A stretch of 12,691 bases of DNA from the NCBI GenBank assembly GCA_030433055.1, contig JAUILJ010000133.1, forward strand, positions 1 to 12,691, in the 5' to 3' direction. Both the position numbers and the translations under genes were made by a program. Source of the DNA: Polyangia bacterium (GTDB lineage Bacteria; Myxococcota_A; Polyangia; Polyangiales; Polyangiaceae). Positions 5,506 through 11,794 of the stretch are shown here, piece after piece (positions within the stretch are counted from its first letter, which is position 1; every line of letters starts with the position of its first letter). A model generated the notes under the pieces. That model worked only from the letters and a program-made list of their open reading frames with translations. It was not told where the DNA came from and did not search any database.

Positions 5506-7525
5506 GAGGAAGCGTGAACTCCAGCCGCCCGAGGGCTCACCTTGGCCCTACGTCGAGGTGCAAGGCGACCTCGCCCGGGCAGAGGCCGAGTGGCTGCACA
5601 CGAACGGCGCGGGCGCCTACGCCATGAGCACGGTCGCGCTCTGCCACACGCGGCGCTATCACGGCTTGCTCGTGGCAGCCTTGTCACCACCACTGGCACG
5701 CCACGTCGTCCTGAGCCACACGGAAACGGAAGTCGAGATCGGCAAGCGCTCCCACCGCTTGGCAGCTCATCGCTTCCCAGGTGTGGCGCCCATGCCAGGC
5801 TACCGCCAGCTGACCGAGTTTGCCCAAGCTCCGCTGCCTCACTGGCGCTACCGCCTTGGCAAAGCGAACCTGGATCGACGGCTCGCGCTGGTGCGCGGAA
5901 AGAACGCCGTCGTGCTCTCCTTCAGCTTGTCGGGGGTGAGGAGCGCCACCTTGAAGGTGCGCCCGCTGTTGTCGCTCCGTCCCATGCACGAGCTCACGCG
6001 AGAACACGGCGGAATGCTGCAGACGGTCGCCCTCCGGCCCCGCCAGGTGCAGATCCAGCCACGCCTGGATCTCCCGCAGATCTACTTCGACCATGAAGGT
6101 CTCTTCGTGGGCAGCCCCGATTGGTGGCGGCGGTTCGAATACTCGAGCGACGATCACGACGAGACCACCGAAGACTTGTGGACTCCCGGCGTCTTCGAAA
6201 TGCAGATCGAGGACGGACAGACCATCTACCTCACGGTGTCCGTTGGAGAGCCCGTCGGGGGCGACCCCGAGCGCTTGATGCGGGAAACCGAAGAGTACCT
6301 GCTGGCGCAGGACCCCGGCGAGGAGCGGCCGGACGCTGTGCGGCGACTGTTCCTGGCCGCGGATCAATTCTGCGCAGAAAATTGCGGCCGACCAGCGGTG
6401 ATCAGTGGCTACCCCTGGTTCGGCGTCTGGACCCGCGACACGTGTATCGCGCTTCCCGGGCTGTATCTCACGCGGGGCAAGGTCGACGAGGCCAAGGCCG
6501 TGCTCCGCACCTTGATAGCCAGTCAGCAGACGGGTCTGTTGCCCCGGCGACTCGCGGAGCACCCGAGCGTGGTACAGATGCCCTCGCGTCGGCCCATCCC
6601 CGCAGGCTTTGGGCGCAGCGAGTTCTCGTCGGTGGATTCGACGCTGTGGTTGTTCGAGGCGGCGCGGGCTTTGCTGGCGTGGACTGGGTCCGATGACGTC
6701 TTCATAAAGGATGAGCTTTATCCAGCGCTCACGGCGGCTTTCGACGCGGTGTGCGAAGGCCGTGCCGCCCTGGGTGTCGAGCTAACGGACCAGGCCCTGG
6801 TCAAGAGCATGGCTCCGAACACCAGCTCGGATGATCCAAGCCCAGCGCATAGCGAATGGGGCAAGCGCAAGAGCCTGCCGATCGAGCTGCAGGCGCTGTG
6901 GACGCGCGGTGCTCGAGTGCTCGCAGGGCTCGCCGCGGACTACGGTGACCATGAGCTCGAGCAGCGCGCGCTATCGATGCGCAACCGCGCGACGGAGAAC
7001 TTCAAAGCCCGCTTCTGGTGTGAGGCCCAGCGCTACCCGTACGACTCGCTCCCGCTGGATCCGGGCCAACCAGGTGACGACCGCATCCGTCCCCATGCGC
7101 TGCTCGCGCTCGCGGTGGACCCGGACCTCTTCGACACCTGGCAGGCAACCTCCATCGTGGACCGCGTCACGGCGGAGCTACTCACACCGCGCGGAATTCG
7201 CAGCCTCTCACCGAGCGCGGTCGACTACCTGGGACAGTTCGACGGGAGCTTCGAAGAACGGGAGGCGGCCTATCACCGCGGCGCGACCTGGACGTACTTG
7301 CTCGGGTTCTACGCGCGGGCCCTGCTGCGGCTACGTCCCGACGACTTCGAGGTGCAGAGCGAGCTCCAGCGGATCGTCGAACAGGCGCTGGACGAGCCCC
7401 TGGCGCTGGGCCAGATATCCCAGCTAGCAAATGGTGATCCACCTCACCGCGCCACGGGCGCGCCAGCGCAAGCAGCCAGCGTCGCCAGCCTGTTGTGGAT
7501 TTTGTGCGCGGAGCTCGAGCTGTGA
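5498..7525 (+). CDS. Glycogen debranching enzyme (amylo-alpha-1,6-glucosidase) homologue, catalytic residues apparently missing
   Basis: A 675-residue protein related to archaeal/bacterial debranching enzymes, which hydrolyse alpha-1,6 branches of glycogen. The N-terminal domain carries EWLHTNGAGAY (31-41) and TRRYHGLLVA (51-60), hallmarks of GDE_N. The (alpha/alpha)6-barrel domain has GYPWFGVWTRDT (WTRD at 311-314; usually WGRD), SSVDSTLWLFEA, LPIELQALW (Glu463), RIRPHALLALAVDP, LSPSAVDYLGQF and AYHRGATWTYLLG (from ~591). Two family motifs are altered: the usual TWMD reads KSMA (Ala439 at the Asp position), and the C-terminal SEIxDGDPP...AQAWS reads SQLANGDPP...AQAAS (Gln642 for Glu, Ala660 for Trp). 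From memory these acids are the general acid and base, so activity is doubtful. ATG 5498 is supported by GGGAG six bases upstream; it overlaps aroE by 8 bp, so it is in the xseA-aroE operon. The family is sure; the function is unknown and could be glucan binding or regulation. Confidence 0.88.
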   Translation: MAKRKRELQPPEGSPWPYVEVQGDLARAEAEWLHTNGAGAYAMSTVALCHTRRYHGLLVAALSPPLARHVVLSHTETEVEIGKRSHRLAAHRFPGVAPMPGYRQLTEFAQAPLPHWRYRLGKANLDRRLALVRGKNAVVLSFSLSGVRSATLKVRPLLSLRPMHELTREHGGMLQTVALRPRQVQIQPRLDLPQIYFDHEGLFVGSPDWWRRFEYSSDDHDETTEDLWTPGVFEMQIEDGQTIYLTVSVGEPVGGDPERLMRETEEYLLAQDPGEERPDAVRRLFLAADQFCAENCGRPAVISGYPWFGVWTRDTCIALPGLYLTRGKVDEAKAVLRTLIASQQTGLLPRRLAEHPSVVQMPSRRPIPAGFGRSEFSSVDSTLWLFEAARALLAWTGSDDVFIKDELYPALTAAFDAVCEGRAALGVELTDQALVKSMAPNTSSDDPSPAHSEWGKRKSLPIELQALWTRGARVLAGLAADYGDHELEQRALSMRNRATENFKARFWCEAQRYPYDSLPLDPGQPGDDRIRPHALLALAVDPDLFDTWQATSIVDRVTAELLTPRGIRSLSPSAVDYLGQFDGSFEEREAAYHRGATWTYLLGFYARALLRLRPDDFEVQSELQRIVEQALDEPLALGQISQLANGDPPHRATGAPAQAASVASLLWILCAELEL

Positions 7526-7553
7526 GCGAGCACGCTGCCGCTAACCCTTCGGG

Positions 7554-7559
7554 TATGAT
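7554..7559 (+). promoter_or_regulatory. Putative -10 box TATGAT of the histidine kinase gene
   Basis: TATGAT is one mismatch from TATAAT. Seven bases later lies an in-frame GTG (7567), the spacing expected for a leaderless start. The box itself contains an in-frame ATG (7555), so the two start models exclude each other. No SD precedes either. The position, 29 bases after the debranching-enzyme stop, would let the two-component pair be transcribed apart from the xseA operon. Confidence 0.4.
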
Positions 7560-7566
7560 GTCTCGG

Positions 7567-8550
7567 GTGTCGACCCGGGATCTGACCGCTTTCGGTTATC
7601 GACGTATCGTCATCCTGTTGGTGGCGCTGGTCGTCGTCCCAACGGTGCTGTTGCTCGCCGTGGGGGTGGTGCTGCTCATCCTCGGCGAGCTCTCCGACAT
7701 CGTCATGGGGATCCTGGTGCTTGCGTTGAGCGGCGCTGCGACCACGGGCGTCATCCTGGTTTGGGTGTTCGTGCGCCGGGAAGCCAACCTCTCCCAGCTG
7801 CAGAGCGACTTCGTGTCCAAGGTGAGCCACGAGTTGCGTACACCACTCACCTCCATTCGGCTGTTCACCGAGACCCTCGAGCTTCGCCGTGGGGATACGG
7901 CCACCGAAGACCGGTGTATCGAAGGCCTCGCAAGGGAGAGTCACCGGCTTCAGGAGCTGATCGATCGGCTGCTCGACTGGGGACGCATGGAGAGCGGTCG
8001 CCGCGTGTACGTGATTGAGCCTACGGACGTCAGCACCGTCGTAGAGAAGGCCGTCGCCGCAACGCAGTCACTGGAGCTTGGTCCGGGCGGGAACCTCGAG
8101 CTCGACGTGGAAGAGAACCTGCCGCGCATCGACGCAGACGCGGGCGCCCTGGCCGACGCCCTGTTGAACTTGCTCACCAACGCGCGCAAGTACGGCGGCA
8201 GTCCCGCCCGCATCAGCGTGCGTGCGTGGCGCGAAGGCAACAAGGTGCGCATCAGCGTCAGCGACAACGGCGCGGGCATCCCGCTCACGGAGCACAAGCG
8301 CATTTTTCAGAAGTTCTATCGGGTAGACGATCGACTGGCGCGCGAGCGCGAAGGATCTGGCCTCGGCCTCGCGATCGTGAAACACGTGCTGGAGGCACAC
8401 CGCGGCAAAGTCGAGCTCGAGAGCAGCCCCGGAAAGGGCAGCACGTTCACGCTAGTGCTCCCGATCTTTCATACACTTAAATCCCCCAGGAAATCTGAGC
8501 CCCCCCAGCGCGCGTCGCTCTCCGACTCCCCAATCCCCGATTCCGAGTAA
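7567..8550 (+). CDS. Two-transmembrane sensor histidine kinase without an extracytoplasmic sensor domain
   Basis: Membrane histidine kinase that should autophosphorylate on His88 and pass the phosphate to the regulator encoded three bases downstream. From GTG 7567 it has 327 residues: TM helix ~14-38, a five-residue loop (GELSD), TM helix ~45-69, then the dimerisation domain with SHELRTPLTS (His88). The ATPase domain follows, with LLNLLTNARKYG (N box), DNGAGIP (G1), FQKFYR (F box) and GSGLGLAIVK (G2). All catalytic boxes are intact. With almost nothing between the helices, the signal must be sensed within the membrane, from the cytoplasm, or through a partner. After the ATPase domain the last ~26 residues are an unusual Ser/Pro-rich tail. 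GTG 7567 is preferred because of the TATGAT box seven bases upstream; ATG 7555 or 7558 would add three or four residues. The specific signal cannot be told. Confidence 0.93.
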   Translation: MSTRDLTAFGYRRIVILLVALVVVPTVLLLAVGVVLLILGELSDIVMGILVLALSGAATTGVILVWVFVRREANLSQLQSDFVSKVSHELRTPLTSIRLFTETLELRRGDTATEDRCIEGLARESHRLQELIDRLLDWGRMESGRRVYVIEPTDVSTVVEKAVAATQSLELGPGGNLELDVEENLPRIDADAGALADALLNLLTNARKYGGSPARISVRAWREGNKVRISVSDNGAGIPLTEHKRIFQKFYRVDDRLAREREGSGLGLAIVKHVLEAHRGKVELESSPGKGSTFTLVLPIFHTLKSPRKSEPPQRASLSDSPIPDSE

Positions 8551-8553
8551 CCA

Positions 8554-9249
8554 GTGGAGAACCTCAAGCGCATCCTAGTCGTGGAGGACGACCCAAGCAT
8601 CAGCATGGGACTGTCCATGAACCTCGAAGCCGAGGGCTACTCCGTGTCCGTAGCCGAAGACGGCGAGCAGGGCCTACGCCAAGCACGAGAGTTCAAGCCA
8701 GACCTGGTGGTGCTGGACGTGATGCTGCCAAAGCTCAACGGCTTCGAGGTCTTGCGAACGCTACGCGGTGAGGGCGTAGCGGTTCCCATCATCATGCTGT
8801 CGGCACGGGGCGCCGAGATGGACAAGGTGATGGGCCTCGAGCTGGGGGCTGAAGATTACATCACGAAGCCCTTCAGCCTCGCGGAGCTGCTTGCCCGTGT
8901 GAAGGCAGTCCTGCGGCGCGACGCGATCGCACGTGCTCGCGCACGTCCAGTGATCCGCACCGCGAGTTTCGAGATAGACCAAGACACGCGCGAGGTGCGC
9001 CGGGACGGTGAATCCGTGGGCCTGACGGCCACGGAGTTCGACGTCCTGATGACGCTAGCCAACGCGCGAGGCCGTGTGCTGAGCCGCGAGCAAATCCTGG
9101 AAGCGGTCTGGGGCCCGGGGCACCACGGGACGCTACGCACCATCGACAACTTCCTGCTTCAACTCAGGAATAAACTCGAACCCGACCCATCTCGCCCCAG
9201 ACATCTGGTCACGGTGCGCGGAGTCGGCTATCGCTTCGTGGCCGACTGA
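8554..9249 (+). CDS. OmpR/PhoB-family response regulator
   Basis: DNA-binding regulator activated by phosphorylation, almost certainly by the kinase encoded just upstream. The receiver domain (1-~120) has the acidic pocket Glu11-Asp12-Asp13, phospho-acceptor Asp55 in VVLDVMLP, switch residue Ser83 in MLSAR and Lys105 in ITKPF. The C-terminal winged helix (~135-231) contains LTATEFDVLMTLA, REQILEAVWG and the terminal VTVRGVGYRFV. The 231 residues are normal for the family and all key residues are present. GTG 8554 follows the kinase stop by three bases, implying translational coupling; there is no clear SD. Sequence similarity to PhoB/PhoP types is general and does not reveal the regulon. No obvious direct-repeat binding site for it was recognised near its own operon. 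Confidence 0.96.
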   Translation: MENLKRILVVEDDPSISMGLSMNLEAEGYSVSVAEDGEQGLRQAREFKPDLVVLDVMLPKLNGFEVLRTLRGEGVAVPIIMLSARGAEMDKVMGLELGAEDYITKPFSLAELLARVKAVLRRDAIARARARPVIRTASFEIDQDTREVRRDGESVGLTATEFDVLMTLANARGRVLSREQILEAVWGPGHHGTLRTIDNFLLQLRNKLEPDPSRPRHLVTVRGVGYRFVAD

Positions 9250-9347
9250 CCCCCGGCGGAGGCTTGTGCTACTAGGCCCGCACGCGCCGGGACTCGGCTG
9301 CGTGTTCTGAGGCTCGAGCCCGATCGAGATCAAACGAGAGAGTATCC
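9250..9347. other. Short intergenic gap with a weak stem and a possible promoter
   Basis: CCCGGCG (9252-9258) can pair with CGCCGGG (9285-9291) across a 26-base loop; with no T-tract it is a poor terminator. TGTGCTACTAG near 9265-9275 resembles an extended -10 (TGC-TACTAG) for the DUF3293 gene, which would give a leader of about 65 bases, unlike the leaderless pattern elsewhere. GAGAGAG at 9336-9342, five bases before the GTG, is a weak SD. Confidence 0.3.
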
Positions 9348-9815
9348 GTGGACCAAAACCTCCTCCGTTCCTATTTCGCCACCGTCTACGAACTGCCGAC
9401 CGAGTCGGGCCTGCTGCGTTCGTCGATGGATGGTGAAATCGTGCAGGATGTCGCGAGCCTCCCCGAGCTCTTGCAGCAGCAGTTCGCGGTCCTGACGGCC
9501 TACAATCCCCGGTCCATGCTCTTACCCCGGCGGGTCAACGAAGGTCGCCATCAGGTGATGCGCGACTTGCTCATCCTGGGTTGTTACCGAGTCGAGCACT
9601 GCGTGGGCTACGATGAGGAGCCCGAGGGCGTGTGGCGTGAGCCGGCGTGGCTGGTGCATGGCATCGATCGTGACGAAGCGATCTACTTTGGCCGCACGTT
9701 TCGCCAGAACACCATCATCTACTGCCGCGAGTGCCGGCCAGAGCTGATCGTCACCGATCCCACCTGCGACAGCGTGGGACGGGCGTATATGGGCAACTGG
9801 CGCGTACGAAGCTAG
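9348..9815 (+). CDS. DUF3293-like protein of unknown function
   Basis: A 155-residue soluble protein resembling the DUF3293 family. The matching features are a short N-terminal LRSYFATVYELP, the AYNPRSMLLPRRVNEGRHQVMRDLL region (an 'NP-S...N' motif), the aromatic REPAWLVHGIDRDEAIYFGRTFRQNTIIY stretch and a terminal ELIVTD. There is no signal peptide or transmembrane segment, so it should be cytoplasmic. CREC (a CxxC pair) near residues 127-130 and a later Cys are additional and could bind metal or form a disulfide. GTG 9348 is chosen because a weak GAGAGAG precedes it and the conserved domain begins soon after. It stands alone between the two-component pair (98 bases) and hflK (129 bases). 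The family has no settled function, and the context adds none. The family assignment is from recall of its motif pattern. Confidence 0.8.
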   Translation: MDQNLLRSYFATVYELPTESGLLRSSMDGEIVQDVASLPELLQQQFAVLTAYNPRSMLLPRRVNEGRHQVMRDLLILGCYRVEHCVGYDEEPEGVWREPAWLVHGIDRDEAIYFGRTFRQNTIIYCRECRPELIVTDPTCDSVGRAYMGNWRVRS

Positions 9816-9935
9816 CCAGCACGCGACATCTGGCGCCTGGGATCGCGCGGACGATTCGCCTCACCCCCCACGCGTAATGCGCCGTGCGACCACGACGGGT
9901 TGCAGCCAGCCTCCAGGTCAATAAGGGTACCTGTC

Positions 9936-9941
9936 GAGGAG
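9936..9941 (+). promoter_or_regulatory. Ribosome-binding site deciding the hflK start
   Basis: GAGGAG lies three bases before the ATG at 9945. This favours ATG 9945 over the in-frame upstream TTG at 9900, which has no SD and would add 15 residues without a family match. The 9816-9935 stretch before it holds no recognisable gene, terminator or well-formed promoter. Confidence 0.55.
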
Positions 9942-9944
9942 TGC

Positions 9945-10943
9945 ATGCGTAGTCAGTTCGAAGACAATGGCATGGGGCCGGACGTGAGCGACGTGGTCGC
10001 CCGCGTCACCGAGATCTTCCGCAAGAACCTGCGAAGGATCGGTCCCTTGATTGTGGTGGTGATCGTGATCGCGGTCGCCCTGGCAGGTTTTTACAGCGTT
10101 GGGCCGGGTGAAGTCGGCGTGGTGCGTACCTTCGGCAAAGCCGATCCAAACCAGAAAGGGCCTGGCCTGCACTTCCGCATCCCGCTTGTGCAGCAAGTCG
10201 ACATCGTCAACACCGAACAGGTGCGACGAATCCAGGTGGGCTACAGAGACAAGGAGATCCACAAGGAAGAAGCGCAGATGCTCACGGCGGACGAGAACAT
10301 CGTGGACGCCCAGATCCTGATCCAATACCGCGTGGTAAACCCGAGTGATTACCTATTCCGGCTCAAGGACCCTGACGAGACCTTGCACGTGACGACGGAG
10401 GTCGCCCTCCGAAGCACCGTCGGAACGATGACTATCGACGACGTCATCACCACACGCCGCTCCAAGCTCCAGGATGATACCCGTGCGCTGCTGCAGCGTC
10501 TGATGAACGAGTACCACAGCGGGATCGAGATCACTGACGTGAAGCTGCAGGACGCTGCTGCGCCCAACGAGGTCAAGGACGCCTTCAACGAGGTGGTTCG
10601 CGCCCGGGAAAAGCGAGCGCAGCTGATCAACGAAGCCAACGGCTACAACGAGGACCAGCTCCCAAAGGCCCGCGGCAGGCAGCGCGAGATCGAGCGCGCC
10701 GCCGAGGCGTACAAAGAAGAGCGGGTGCTGCGCGCGAAGGGTGACGTCGCAAAGTTCCTGAGCATCTACAAGGAATACGAGGCGGCCCCGGCGGTCACTC
10801 GTAGGCGGCTTCACCTCGAGGCAATGGAGCACATACTCAGTGGGGTCAACCGGAAGGTGCTGATAGACGAGGACGTGAGCCGAGGCACGCTGCCCGTCTT
10901 GCCGCTAGGAAGCGGAGCTCTGGGTGGGGAGGCAAAGAAATGA
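9945..10943 (+). CDS. hflK: HflK, SPFH-family modulator of FtsH protease
   Basis: With HflC it forms the large membrane-anchored SPFH complex that in E. coli encloses FtsH and limits degradation of membrane proteins; the bulk faces the periplasm. The 332-residue protein has a short cytoplasmic N-terminus, one TM helix (~33-50), the SPFH start VGPGEVGVVRTFGKADPN, and GPGLHFRIPLVQQVDIVNTEQVRRIQVGYR. The central YRVVNPSDYLFRLKDPDETL is typical, followed by VVRAREKRAQLINEANGYNEDQLPKARG, the HflK coiled-coil signature. E. coli HflK is 419 residues; this one lacks its long Gly/Pro-rich N-terminal extension. ATG 9945 has GAGGAG just upstream. Its TGA overlaps the hflC ATG (ATGA), so the two are co-translated. 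HflK is preferred over HflC because of gene order and the INEANGYNEDQLPKARG segment. No ftsH is visible in the window. Confidence 0.94.
   Translation: MRSQFEDNGMGPDVSDVVARVTEIFRKNLRRIGPLIVVVIVIAVALAGFYSVGPGEVGVVRTFGKADPNQKGPGLHFRIPLVQQVDIVNTEQVRRIQVGYRDKEIHKEEAQMLTADENIVDAQILIQYRVVNPSDYLFRLKDPDETLHVTTEVALRSTVGTMTIDDVITTRRSKLQDDTRALLQRLMNEYHSGIEITDVKLQDAAAPNEVKDAFNEVVRAREKRAQLINEANGYNEDQLPKARGRQREIERAAEAYKEERVLRAKGDVAKFLSIYKEYEAAPAVTRRRLHLEAMEHILSGVNRKVLIDEDVSRGTLPVLPLGSGALGGEAKK
10926..10932 (+). promoter_or_regulatory. Strong ribosome-binding site of hflC
   Basis: GGGGAGG lies inside the hflK 3' end, seven bases before the hflC ATG at 10940. It is among the best SD matches in the window, and it confirms the overlapping ATG start. 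It also shows that the organism uses SDs inside operons, in contrast to the apparent first genes. Confidence 0.7.
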
Positions 10944-11791
10944 AGCGCGTAGTCCCTTGGGTCGTGCTGTTCGTGCTGCTGATCGGCGCGAACTCCAGCG
11001 CATTCGTAATCGATGAGACAGAGCTGGCGATCGTCACCCAGTTTGGCCAGCACAAGCGCAGCATCTCGAGCCCTGGGCTGAACTTCAAGCTGCCGTGGCA
11101 AGACGTCACGCGCATGGAGCGCCGCGTGATGAGCAGTGACTCTCCCGCCGGCCAGATGTTGACCAAGGACAAGAAGTACCTCGTCGCGGATCCGGTCACG
11201 CGCTGGAAAATCTCGGACCCGCTGTTGTTCTTCAAGACCGTGAAGGACGAAGCTCGCGCCCAGCAACGCATCGACGACATCGTACTGTCGGAGCTGCGGA
11301 GAATCCTCGCCAGCGAGAACTTCGGTGACATCATCGGCAACGAACGGGAGCCGCTGATGCAGGAGGTGGGCGAGGCAGTGCGAACCCGCGTCACGGAGTT
11401 TGGCGTGGACATCGTAGACGTGCGCATCAAGCGGGCCGATCTGCCGCCGGAGGTGCAGAAGAGCGTCTTCGAGCGCATGAAGGCCGAACGCGAGCGCGTC
11501 GCGAAGCGTTACCGTTCCGAAGGTAGCGAGGAAGCCCAGAAAATCCGCGCGGATACCGACAAGAAGAAGCGGATCATGCTCGCCGAAGCCTACGAGACCG
11601 AGCAGAAGCTCAAAGGCGAAGGCGACGCTGAGAGCGCGAAGATCTACGCTGAAGCCTTCAACAAGGACCCAGAGTTCTACGCCTTCGTGCGCAGCCTCCA
11701 GGCCTACGAAAAGACGCTGAACAAGAGCGACACTCTGGTGCTGAGCACGAAGAGCGAACTCTTCCGTTACCTCAAGGCGCCGAAGCCGTAA
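10940..11791 (+). CDS. hflC: HflC, SPFH-family partner of HflK
   Basis: Second subunit of the HflKC complex. The 283-residue protein has an N-terminal signal-anchor (KRVVPWVVLFVLLIGANSSAFVI), then the HflC start VIDETELAIVTQFGQHKRSISSPGLNFKLPWQDV. The SPFH core continues with KKYLVADPVTRWKISDPLLFFKTV and VDIVDVRIKRADLPPEVQKSVFERMKAERERVAKRYRSEGSEEAQKIRA, a near-diagnostic HflC segment. The C-terminus FYAFVRSLQAYEKTLNKSDTLVLST is also family-typical. At 283 residues it is shorter than E. coli HflC (334). The start overlaps hflK by 4 bp with a strong SD. The next gene begins three bases after the TAA, so a three-gene operon is likely. The assignment is firm. Confidence 0.96.
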   Translation: MKRVVPWVVLFVLLIGANSSAFVIDETELAIVTQFGQHKRSISSPGLNFKLPWQDVTRMERRVMSSDSPAGQMLTKDKKYLVADPVTRWKISDPLLFFKTVKDEARAQQRIDDIVLSELRRILASENFGDIIGNEREPLMQEVGEAVRTRVTEFGVDIVDVRIKRADLPPEVQKSVFERMKAERERVAKRYRSEGSEEAQKIRADTDKKKRIMLAEAYETEQKLKGEGDAESAKIYAEAFNKDPEFYAFVRSLQAYEKTLNKSDTLVLSTKSELFRYLKAPKP

Positions 11792-11794
11792 GCC

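Noticed and set aside
5684..6562. Minus-strand open frame of 292 codons inside the debranching-enzyme gene
   Set aside because: It is wholly antisense to a gene with clear family motifs; long antisense frames are expected at this GC content.
9252..9291. Terminator after the response regulator
   Set aside because: A 7-bp stem with a 26-base loop and no T-tract is too weak to call.
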